This document shows positions 33,763 to 40,929 of a DNA stretch of 64,000 nucleotides, in pieces (the stretch's first letter is position 1; the number at the start of each line of letters is the position of its first letter). The notes under the pieces were generated by a model. The model did not search any database and was not told where the DNA came from. It saw only the letters and a list, made by a program, of their open reading frames with translations. A program made the position numbers and the translations under genes. Source of the stretch: Arthrobacter sulfonylureivorans (GTDB lineage: Bacteria; Actinomycetota; Actinomycetes; Actinomycetales; Micrococcaceae); the NCBI GenBank assembly GCA_004000035.1, contig RJAE01000005.1, positions 1 to 64,000 of the forward strand, in the 5' to 3' direction.

Positions 33763-36573
33763 TTAGACCCTGGCCCATCGGTTGTTGAGCGCATCGTAGA
33801 CACCCACCAGCGTTTCCTCGCCCGCGCTGTTGATGCGCCACATCTCTGCGCCGTCACGAAGATTCGTTCCACCATTGACTTTGAGTTCTGGTAGGACCGG
33901 GGTGCCGTCCACCCGGCTGCTGGTGAAGCCGTGGCCGGTGTTTGGCCAAACCGCCTCATCCTTGGCGGTCTCGACCGGAAGGCCGTAGGCGTTGGCCTCT
34001 TCGGCCTTCCTCCGTTCCGAGTCCTGGGGCAGTTCCGGCTCATTGGTTTGGTGCGCGTGCGCCCGGTCGTAGCGGAGCTCCCCAACCCGCTCACGGTTGG
34101 ACCAGTCGGGGATCCCAATGTTTTCCCAAGCCGCATCGTTTTTTGCCTGGAATCGGATGGCTACCACCTCGTCGACCTTGTCGGCTTGGTAAGCAAGCCG
34201 ACGGCCGGCGGCATCGTCGAGCCAGTAGTCGAGCCGCAGACCGTTGACAATTTCTCCGGCGCGGGTCAAGCGTGCAGTATCGGCCGCCTGGCTGATGAAG
34301 CCACCTACGGAGCCGGGGAATCGGTCCGCACCAGCGAGGACCTGGGCGGCATCCTCTACCGACATGACCTTTTGGTAAAGCGTGTTCTTATCGCCGGTTC
34401 CCATCGCATGGCGCAGGTCGTGGATCAGCGTTGCTTGGGAGTCTGTCAGGTCGTAGTAGTAGCGGTTGGTGAACGGGGCCAGGGCACGTTCGACGGCGCT
34501 GGCATTCTCTGGTGGTTTGGGCCAGTTGCCGTCCGCGGCACCGAATTCGCGTTCGATGAGGCCAGCCAACTGGTTGTCGATGACGTCGTCCGGGATCTTC
34601 CCGTCCGTGCCCCGCAGATCATCCAAACTGGCGAGGGCGCTCTCCGGCAGGTGCCGTTGCAGAACTGATTCTGCATCGGCCCAGTTGGCCGGCTGGGCGG
34701 AACGAGGGAGCTCGGCGATCTGGTCGGAGCGGGTGGAGACAATGTGGGTCTCGCCGTCGATGACCACCTCGGTGGGCCGGCCGGAATCGTCACGGCGCAC
34801 GGTGGCCTCGGCTTCGGGCTCCCGGCCCGCGGCAGGGCCATCAGTATCCGGCGTGTTCTGAGCGGTATCCGGATCCAGGGTCCTCTGCGGGGCGTCCGAA
34901 TCCGGGGTGTTCAGAGGGGCCTCGGCGTCCGCAGCTGTGCGCGGAGCCTCGGAATCCGGGTTGGCGAGTGGTGCGTCCGCGTCCGGGGTCTTGCGCGGTG
35001 TTTCGCCGTCCGGGGTGTTCCGGGCAGTCTCTGTCTCCGGGGCATGCCCCCGTCCGGCGTTGGTTTCCGGGGTCTCGATCCGCTGGCCGTACTGCGGCGG
35101 TGCTGAACGGTCCGGAATTGTATAGCCGGACTGGCCGGAGGGCGGCTTGGGCCCGTCTGCGTCGAAGTTCATGGTGCTGTTGGAGTTACGGCTGGAGGGC
35201 ATCTCCACGTCGAACCGGTGCGGAGCGGTGAAGCCGCCGCCGGCGGTGGCCACGCGCGGGCCGCCCAGCGCGTTGGCGAAGTTGTCAGCGCTGGTGCGCA
35301 CCGACGTCGTGAGGTTGTCCATACCTGTGCGTAGGCCGGTGGAAGCGTGCCGGAGGCCGTCGGTGATGGCGTGTCCGGCGGTGCTGACGTACGGGCGGAC
35401 GGTGTTGGTGACCGTCTTGAAGCCGCTGGTGGTGACGTCGATGGCGGTGAACTTGAGGTTGCTGGAGAAGTCGAGGGCGCGCGTAGTGACGCCCGCGGTC
35501 TTGGCCAGGCCGGAGAAGTCCAGCACCTTGGAGGCCACACCGCCTGCCCTGCTGACGGCCGTGACCTTGTTGGCCACGCCACCGACCTTCGCGGCAGCTC
35601 CGCCGCCGGCGGTGAGAAGGATGGCGGAGAGATCGAACGCTGTGGCGCCGGCGGCGTAGGCCGGGTCGCGCTGCCAGTCGTCCCAGTGGATGGCTGCCTT
35701 GCCGACGGCGAGCAGTTCTTCGCCGGCCTTCTTGACCGTGCCCGGGCCGCCGATTGATTCGGCCACCGCTGCGGTGATCGGGCTGGAGACGATGGCTACG
35801 TTCAGGGCGATCTGGCCGATGCCCTTCCAGGTGGCCGCGAAGGTTTCCCCGTCGGTGAAGTTGACCATGTTCCACAGGCCGGTCACCGTGCCGGTAATGC
35901 CGCTCCAGACGCCCTTGCCGAAGGACACGACGCCGTCCCAGGCGTCCCGGTACCAAGGTTTGTCCCACTCGGTGGGCTGGCCCCACGGGATATGGCCTTC
36001 CCCGGTGGCGGAATCCAGTTGCTCGGCCGAGTAGCCGTAAGCCTGCTGTCCGGTGGCCGGGCCTTCCTGTGTGGTCTCCACCAGGGTGATGCCGCCGTAC
36101 AGCGCGGTGATGGCATTGCTGCAGGCGCGCTCGGCTGCCATGTGTTCGGCTGCCAGAGCGTTGGCCTCCTTGAGGATCTGGTTGTCGTCGTTGACCAGGT
36201 CCTCCTCCTTGCGCCAGTCGTCGCCCTCGCTCGCGATCCGGCGCCGCACACCGTGCCAGCGGACCACCAGCGCGTCATAGCGGGCTTTGAAGGTGTCTGC
36301 CCAGTCCGCAAACGCTTCGATGGCCGACTTGATGGCGGCGGTGTCGGCCTTGATCTCCTCGGCGGTGGTCTTGACCGGCTTGACCGCGACGTAGACCTGG
36401 GGCGCTTCCGGCGACGTGTACACCGCTTCCAGCCCGCTCCAGTCGCTCTCGATCAGCTCGACGGCGTCGACAATGCCCTCGGCCGTCTCGTCCAGCGTCC
36501 TGGCGTGCGTGCGCAACAGTTCAGCGTCGGGCCGCGGCGGGTATGCCTCGGCATACGGATCCCAGGCCGTCAT
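33763..36573 (-). CDS. large T7SS-associated polymorphic toxin-like effector
   Basis: 936 residues, start ATG 36573. Residues 1-200 are helical with the WXG/LXG-like feel of T7SS substrates (LRTHARTLDETAEGIVDAVE, WADTFKARYDALVVRWHGVR). Residues 215-330 are helical and partly hydrophobic (WSGITGTVTGLWNMVNFTDG, IALNVAIVSSPITAAVAESI). About 485-590 is a Pro/Asp/Glu/Thr-rich linker of repeated TPD-S/A-D/E-AP units. After 600 comes a mixed domain, and from about 751 the module FPGSVGGFISQAADTARL, GLRLDYW, PNTGHGFTSS, GAEMWRINSAGEET, RWARV, which recurs in the orphan protein at 29551. The protein ends exactly at that module. Catalytic residues cannot be named. It sits upstream of six immunity-like genes and next to T7SS small substrates. 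Confidence 0.8.
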   Translation of the reverse strand: MTAWDPYAEAYPPRPDAELLRTHARTLDETAEGIVDAVELIESDWSGLEAVYTSPEAPQVYVAVKPVKTTAEEIKADTAAIKSAIEAFADWADTFKARYDALVVRWHGVRRRIASEGDDWRKEEDLVNDDNQILKEANALAAEHMAAERACSNAITALYGGITLVETTQEGPATGQQAYGYSAEQLDSATGEGHIPWGQPTEWDKPWYRDAWDGVVSFGKGVWSGITGTVTGLWNMVNFTDGETFAATWKGIGQIALNVAIVSSPITAAVAESIGGPGTVKKAGEELLAVGKAAIHWDDWQRDPAYAAGATAFDLSAILLTAGGGAAAKVGGVANKVTAVSRAGGVASKVLDFSGLAKTAGVTTRALDFSSNLKFTAIDVTTSGFKTVTNTVRPYVSTAGHAITDGLRHASTGLRTGMDNLTTSVRTSADNFANALGGPRVATAGGGFTAPHRFDVEMPSSRNSNSTMNFDADGPKPPSGQSGYTIPDRSAPPQYGQRIETPETNAGRGHAPETETARNTPDGETPRKTPDADAPLANPDSEAPRTAADAEAPLNTPDSDAPQRTLDPDTAQNTPDTDGPAAGREPEAEATVRRDDSGRPTEVVIDGETHIVSTRSDQIAELPRSAQPANWADAESVLQRHLPESALASLDDLRGTDGKIPDDVIDNQLAGLIEREFGAADGNWPKPPENASAVERALAPFTNRYYYDLTDSQATLIHDLRHAMGTGDKNTLYQKVMSVEDAAQVLAGADRFPGSVGGFISQAADTARLTRAGEIVNGLRLDYWLDDAAGRRLAYQADKVDEVVAIRFQAKNDAAWENIGIPDWSNRERVGELRYDRAHAHQTNEPELPQDSERRKAEEANAYGLPVETAKDEAVWPNTGHGFTSSRVDGTPVLPELKVNGGTNLRDGAEMWRINSAGEETLVGVYDALNNRWARV

Positions 36574-36683
36574 TAATTCCCCTTATGTGGTGCGAGAGAC
36601 GTGTGGTGGTTCGAGAGATGTGCGGTGGGTGCGAGTTTCCTGCAGGCGGTGGGCCAGAGACTGCGGCGTCCAGCGCGCCCGGT

Positions 36684-37061
36684 TCAGACTGCCCGCGGAA
36701 CCGGGCCGTGGGGGCTGTGCGGGCGCGCGGCCTGCTCCTCCTCAGGCAGGGTGCCGATCAGGTCCTGCGCATCGCCGGCCATCCTGGCATCTCCGAGGAC
36801 GTAGGCGTTGACCACGTCCATGGTCCCCTGGAACGTGGTCTGCAGTCGCCCGCCGACACTCTCCAGTCCCGGCTGGACAGTCTTCTCCGCCCACCCGTTC
36901 AGCGCTTCCATGACCGGGCCGGATTTGGAGGCGGTGGCCATCTCGGACAATTCCGTGCCGAGCGCCGGAAAGTCCTTCTCGAAGCTGTCGGTCCGCCCGC
37001 TGGCGGTGCTGACGATCGCCTGGACCTTGGTGGGATCGATATCCCAGCCGTCGAGTGCCAC
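36684..37061 (-). CDS. DUF6507-like T7SS-associated small protein
   Basis: A 125-residue, mostly helical protein opening MALDGWDIDPTKVQAIVSTA, followed by a long helix with FEKDFPALGTELSEMA and a Trp in ALNGWAEK, then a Pro/His tail. The GWDIDP opening and size fit what I know as DUF6507, found beside ESAT-6-like genes in actinobacteria; the assignment is from memory. No signal peptide, as for T7SS substrates. It lies between the ESAT-6-like gene and the large effector on one leftward transcript and may be a secreted partner or chaperone of the effector. Confidence 0.7.
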   Translation of the reverse strand: MALDGWDIDPTKVQAIVSTASGRTDSFEKDFPALGTELSEMATASKSGPVMEALNGWAEKTVQPGLESVGGRLQTTFQGTMDVVNAYVLGDARMAGDAQDLIGTLPEEEQAARPHSPHGPVPRAV

Positions 37062-37114
37062 TGCTGTCCGCCTTCCGTAGTAGATGTTGCCCGGTGCCTG
37101 GTACTGCGGCGGTG

Positions 37115-37420
37115 CTAGATGTTCGCGATCTTTCCGCCGGCGGTCTTGATGGTGCTGCCCGCGGTGCTCTTGGCGTCCTCCAGCAGCTTATGCACATCGG
37201 CCATGATGCCCGCGAAGGCGATGCCGGCGTCGGCCCAGGCCTGCTCCACACGGTCGTACTGCTCGGCGATGTCGGTGGCCTGGAACTTGGCCTGCAGGTC
37301 CGCGGCGTCCTTCTTGCGGGTCTCCACCAGCGCGTTGAGCTTCTTCTTCACCCGGTCCAGGTTGTCCTGGGCCTGCGATGCCCCGCCGTCGGAAAAGGCG
37401 AATGAATTCTGGTCTGCCAT
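37115..37420 (-). CDS. ESAT-6-like (WXG100 superfamily) small protein
   Basis: A 101-residue protein predicted as a helix-turn-helix hairpin: DNLDRVKKKLNALVETRKKD and FQATDIAEQYDRVEQAWADA joined to a second helix IAFAGIMADVHKLLEDAKST. The size and helical hairpin fit the ESAT-6 superfamily, although the turn reads WADAG rather than WXG. It has no Sec signal. Such proteins are exported by EccC-dependent type VII systems as dimers. It lies second in the leftward arm, next to another small helical protein at 37534, a plausible heterodimer partner. Confidence 0.75.
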   Translation of the reverse strand: MADQNSFAFSDGGASQAQDNLDRVKKKLNALVETRKKDAADLQAKFQATDIAEQYDRVEQAWADAGIAFAGIMADVHKLLEDAKSTAGSTIKTAGGKIANI

Positions 37421-37533
37421 GATGTTTCCTCCCTCATGCCCGGCCTCGGCCGGAAAAGTCTTCTATGGGTGCCTGTGCCTGTTGGCCGCAACTGCCGCCG
37501 GCGGCCGTTTTGCCGCTCCACGCGGCTGGAGCG

Positions 37534-37881
37534 CTAGCCGCGGTTGCGGAAGACGGCGTCGTCCCAGGCTGCCTTACCCTCGGTAGCATCGGCGTCGTCG
37601 GCCTGCTGCTGCTCGCCCAACTGCATGGTGGTGTTGACCTCGGACTGGCCCTGCTGGATGGACACCAGCGACTTCTGCAGTCCCGAAGCCACCATGTTGG
37701 CCCGGCCCATGATGCCCTTGAACTTCTCCCAGAAGTCACCGGCCGTGTTGCTGCGCATCGGCTCCGGGACGGCCTCGAGTTCCTTCATCAGCGCCTGCAG
37801 CTCTGTGTCCGCCGCCGCGCTGGCCTTGCCGGCGTCGACGAACGCGCTCTTCTCCATTTTGATGAACTGGTTGCCGCTCAT
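37534..37881 (-). CDS. WXG100-like small T7SS substrate
   Basis: A 115-residue helical protein: MSGNQFIKMEKSAFVDAGKA, TELQALMKELEAVPEPMRSN, then DFWEKFKGIMGRANMVASGL and a Gln/Asp/Ala-rich tail. Length and paired helices fit the WXG100 superfamily, with FWEKF at the turn region. I start at ATG 37881 after GGAGGTGGAGCA; the frame stays open to 38031 through Gly/Pro/Ala-rich codons, so a longer form is possible. It is the first gene of the leftward arm, 269 bases from the divergent machinery operon. Confidence 0.7.
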   Translation of the reverse strand: MSGNQFIKMEKSAFVDAGKASAAADTELQALMKELEAVPEPMRSNTAGDFWEKFKGIMGRANMVASGLQKSLVSIQQGQSEVNTTMQLGEQQQADDADATEGKAAWDDAVFRNRG

Positions 37882-38150
37882 TGCTCCACCTCCGTGCCCC
37901 GTCGGGGCTGTAGCTGCCGCTGTGCCGGCGGGCATGGCTGGTCCGCCGAATGCCGGGTTGCCGCCCGGCCGGTTGTCTTGAGGCGGTTCCCCGCCCTTAC
38001 CATGGAACGCGCTGGCCGGCACCGGCGTCAATCGACGTTAATGGGTACATCTCCCCATCCTGCGCGGGACAGCAGCGAGTTTGTCCATCAATTGGAACGA
38101 TAAGCTCGAGAAGCGATACCCCGTATAACGCACCGCTTGGGAGGAGAGGG
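37882..38150. promoter_or_regulatory. divergent promoter region between the T7SS effector and machinery arms
   Basis: This 269-base gap separates the two arms. On the plus strand TTGGAA (38092-38097) and GATACC (38115-38120) are 17 bases apart, placing a start near 38127 and a short leader with GGAGGAG before the first machinery gene. A less GC-rich patch around 38080-38130 supports a promoter there. No clear minus-strand promoter was found, and the left half may partly be coding if the longer form of the 37534 gene is used. Confidence 0.4.
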
Positions 38151-38480
38151 ATGGCACACGATTACGACAATCAGCTCATCGAGTCCGTGGCTGTCCGACG
38201 GACCCGCCTGGCCACCGCCTTGCTGTACGGCAACAATCCGTTGCAACGGCGGTGGAAGTCCAGCGTGCGCACGTTCTTCTTCAGCGTTGCCCTGGCCGCG
38301 GTGATTGCCGCCGTCTGCGTCGGCTATTCGTTTGTGACCAACCTGCTCGAAGACCTGCGTCAGCAACAGCAGCAGCGCGCCCAATCCGCCGTCGTCCTCC
38401 AGATCAGTGGTGATTTTGCGGACGACGACGGCGGTGGCGGTTTCCGTCTCACGCTCACCCCCCATTCAGGAGCCGCCTGA
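38151..38480 (+). CDS. small single-helix membrane protein of the T7SS machinery operon
   Basis: 109 residues from ATG 38151 after GGAGGAGAGGG. A basic cytoplasmic N-terminus (ESVAVRRTRLATALLYGNNP, LQRRWKSS) leads into one membrane helix at about 45-65 (FFFSVALAAVIAAVCVGYSF), then an LRQQQQQR stretch and a short acidic/Gly-rich extracytoplasmic tail. Two bases separate it from eccD. The order (one-helix protein, EccD, ATPase, EccC) and N-terminal topology recall the start of EccB without its large periplasmic domain; sequence identity is too low to call it EccB. Unknown, probably a structural component. Confidence 0.75.
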   Translation: MAHDYDNQLIESVAVRRTRLATALLYGNNPLQRRWKSSVRTFFFSVALAAVIAAVCVGYSFVTNLLEDLRQQQQQRAQSAVVLQISGDFADDDGGGGFRLTLTPHSGAA

Positions 38481-38482
38481 CC

Positions 38483-39808
38483 ATGGCCGAAACCTTTACC
38501 CGCGTCACCGTGGCCGGGCCGCAGCGCCACGTTGATGTGCTGCTGCCGTCGCAGACCCCTGCCGGCCTGCTGCTGCCCCAGATCCTGGAGCTGCTGGACG
38601 ACCAGCCGACGTCCGCAGTCTCGGTCAAGACCCTGATCACTCCGGCCGGCGACCCGGTGCGCGAGGACGCCTCGCTCAGCGACGCCGGGATCGCCGACGG
38701 CGCCATGCTGCGGCTGGTGAATGTGTCCGAGGCGCCGCCCGCGCCGGTGGTGTACGACATCACCGACGCCGTGGTGGAACAGACCGAGGACATCGGCGGC
38801 CGCTGGACGGAAAAGGTGCGCCGGGCCACGGGAGCCGTCTTCGCCGCCGCGGGACTGTATCTGGGCGTGCATGTGCTGCTCGAGGGCGCCGCCGCCGGTG
38901 TGGCGGCCTCGGTCTTTTTCGGCCTGGCCGCGGTGTTGCTGGGCACCGGCATTTATCTGGGCCGGGCAACAGCCACAGTGCTGGGCCCGCTGCTGGTGGG
39001 CACCGGCTGGCTGCTGGCCGTGGGCGGCGTGCTGCGGCTGCCGGCAGGTCCGGGGATGCACGTGCTGCTGGCCGCAGCGGTGAGCGCGGTGGTGCTGGTC
39101 TGCGCGGGCCTGATCTCGCCGCGCCCGCGTGCGCTGATGTCCGCCGCCGGCCTGCTGGCCCTGCTCACCCTGTTCTGGGCCGCGTCGCTGGCCTTGTTCA
39201 GCACTCCGGTGCACGCCGCCGGCGTGGCCGCACTGCTCAGCTGCGCCACCCTGGGCCTGCTGCCGCAGATCGCCCTGTCCGTCTCCGGCCTGGCCACGCT
39301 GGACGACCGCCGGGCCAAGGGCGGCCGGATCGGGCGCACGGACGTGCATGCGGCGATCGACTCCGCGCACCGCGGACTCAGCCTGGGCACCGCGCTGGTG
39401 GCGCTCTCGGTGGCCGCCGGGTTGTGGATCCTGGGCACGGATACCCACTGGCAGGTCTGGACCATGCCGCTGGTCGGCTGCCTGGCCCTGGCCACCGGGC
39501 TGCGGGCGCGCGCCTTCCCACTGGCCCCGGATCGGATTGCGCTCTACCTGGCCGCGGCAGTCGGCACGCTGGCGCTGGCCCGTTCGGTGCTATCCTTCGC
39601 CCCCGGCCACGGTTGGCTGGTGGCGGCCGGGCTGCTGGTGCTGGCCGTCGCCGTCGTGATTTCGCTGACCGTGACGCTGGCGGACCACTCCGCGGCGAAA
39701 CTGCGCCTGCTGGCCAACCGGTTCGAGACGCTGGCCATCCTGGCCTCGGTCCCGCTGGTCATCGGCCTGTTCGGCGTCTTCGCTTCGCTGCTGACCACCT
39801 TCGACTGA
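38483..39808 (+). CDS. eccD: type VII secretion integral membrane protein EccD
   Basis: 441 residues: an N-terminal ubiquitin-like (YukD) domain of about 85 residues (FTRVTVAGPQRHVDVLLPSQ, LTLITPAGDPV-type turn seen as KTLITPAGDPVREDASLSDA), a linker, then about eleven hydrophobic helices from 115 to the end. This is the EccD plan; EccD forms the membrane channel vestibule of T7SS. AGGAG lies eleven bases before the ATG. It is second in the machinery operon, followed 17 bases later by the MinD-like ATPase gene. Confidence 0.88.
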   Translation: MAETFTRVTVAGPQRHVDVLLPSQTPAGLLLPQILELLDDQPTSAVSVKTLITPAGDPVREDASLSDAGIADGAMLRLVNVSEAPPAPVVYDITDAVVEQTEDIGGRWTEKVRRATGAVFAAAGLYLGVHVLLEGAAAGVAASVFFGLAAVLLGTGIYLGRATATVLGPLLVGTGWLLAVGGVLRLPAGPGMHVLLAAAVSAVVLVCAGLISPRPRALMSAAGLLALLTLFWAASLALFSTPVHAAGVAALLSCATLGLLPQIALSVSGLATLDDRRAKGGRIGRTDVHAAIDSAHRGLSLGTALVALSVAAGLWILGTDTHWQVWTMPLVGCLALATGLRARAFPLAPDRIALYLAAAVGTLALARSVLSFAPGHGWLVAAGLLVLAVAVVISLTVTLADHSAAKLRLLANRFETLAILASVPLVIGLFGVFASLLTTFD

Positions 39809-39825
39809 CTCAGGCTGGGACCGAG

Positions 39826-40929
39826 ATGATGCAACCGATTTCGCGCAGGGATTTGATCGCCCGGGAGCAGGCCGCCACCGGCCACCTCACCGCTGGCCAG
39901 CCCCATCCGGGCAGCGTGCCGCCGGGTGCCCCGACGGGTGCCGGCCATCCGGGTGTGGCAGCTGCGGCCGATCCGTGGAGCTCGCCGGCCCCGGCCGCCG
40001 GACCGGCGGGAGCCGGACCGTTCGAGTCCGAGGCCGAACAGCGCCGCCGCCGGCTGCGCAGCCGCCCCGGCGAGCCGTGGCTGGTCCGCACCGCGCGCGC
40101 CGCGAAGGGCCTGGTTTCCTCCGACGACTACCCGCAGCGGCTGGTCGCCGCCACCGCCGGGGCGCAGGCCGCCGTGAGCACCGGGCGCCGGATAGCCTTG
40201 ATCGGCAGCCGGGGCGGAGCCGGCAAGACCACGACGGCGGCGCTGCTGGCCTCGCTCTATGCCGCGGCGCGGCAGGACACCATTGCCGCCGTGGACCTGG
40301 CGCCCGCGGGCGGCACCCTGGCGCTGCGGCTGGGCGTGCCGGATGCACCGGCCATCGATGAGGCCGCTTCCGTGTTGCAGCAGATCCCCGCCGCCAGTGC
40401 CGAGGACCTGCGCCGGCAGCTGGCTGCGGCCGGCGCCAATCTGTGGGTTGCCGGTGAGCGTGCGCTCGGCGGCCATGCCGGTGGCGCCGCGCTTTCGGCG
40501 GCCGGCCAGAGCATCTCCCGGTACTGCCCGGTGGCGGTCTACGACTGCGCCACCGGCCCGGGCGAAAACCCGGCCACCAACTGGGCCATCGCCGCCGCCC
40601 AGCTGGCCGTGCTGGTGGCCCCCGCATCGGTGGCCGGAATCCAGGACGTGCGCCGGACGGCCGCGGCCTGGGCCGCCACACCGGAGCTGGCCGGCACCGG
40701 GCTGCTGGCCGTGCTGACCCAGACCGACGCGGATGCCCCGCTGGACCCGATGTCCGAAGCCAAGGCGCTGGCCCGGGACGGACTCACCGTGCTGCCGCTG
40801 GGCTACGACCGGCATCTGGCCAGCGGCGTGGAGTTCGAACCCGGACTGATGTCCCGCGCCGTCCGGCTGCAGGCTGCGGAGCTCGCCTCCACCGCCTTGG
40901 CCCTGGCGATGGAGCACACCGGCCGATGA
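39826..40929 (+). CDS. MinD/ParA-like ATPase of the T7SS operon
   Basis: 367 residues. The first 100 are Pro/Gly/Ala-rich and low in complexity, followed by a ParA/MinD domain with a deviant Walker A, IALIGSRGGAGKTTTAALLA, near 123-142, VDLAPAGGTLALRLGVPD, and a C-terminal LPLGYDRHLASG. A Pro-rich N-terminus fused to a MinD-like domain recalls mycobacterial EspI, a T7SS regulator, though similarity is only architectural. Its stop overlaps the eccC start by four bases. It may couple secretion to energy state or to cell position. The start is the first of two adjacent ATGs, with only a weak GGGA upstream. Confidence 0.82.
   Translation: MMQPISRRDLIAREQAATGHLTAGQPHPGSVPPGAPTGAGHPGVAAAADPWSSPAPAAGPAGAGPFESEAEQRRRRLRSRPGEPWLVRTARAAKGLVSSDDYPQRLVAATAGAQAAVSTGRRIALIGSRGGAGKTTTAALLASLYAAARQDTIAAVDLAPAGGTLALRLGVPDAPAIDEAASVLQQIPAASAEDLRRQLAAAGANLWVAGERALGGHAGGAALSAAGQSISRYCPVAVYDCATGPGENPATNWAIAAAQLAVLVAPASVAGIQDVRRTAAAWAATPELAGTGLLAVLTQTDADAPLDPMSEAKALARDGLTVLPLGYDRHLASGVEFEPGLMSRAVRLQAAELASTALALAMEHTGR

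Noticed and set aside
33763-36573. Calling the large effector a tuberculosis-necrotizing-toxin (TNT) NAD glycohydrolase
   Set aside because: The C-terminal motifs do not match the TNT pattern I know, so no enzymatic class is claimed.
38151-38480. Annotating the small membrane protein as EccB
   Set aside because: Only topology and position agree. The periplasmic repeat domain that defines EccB is absent.
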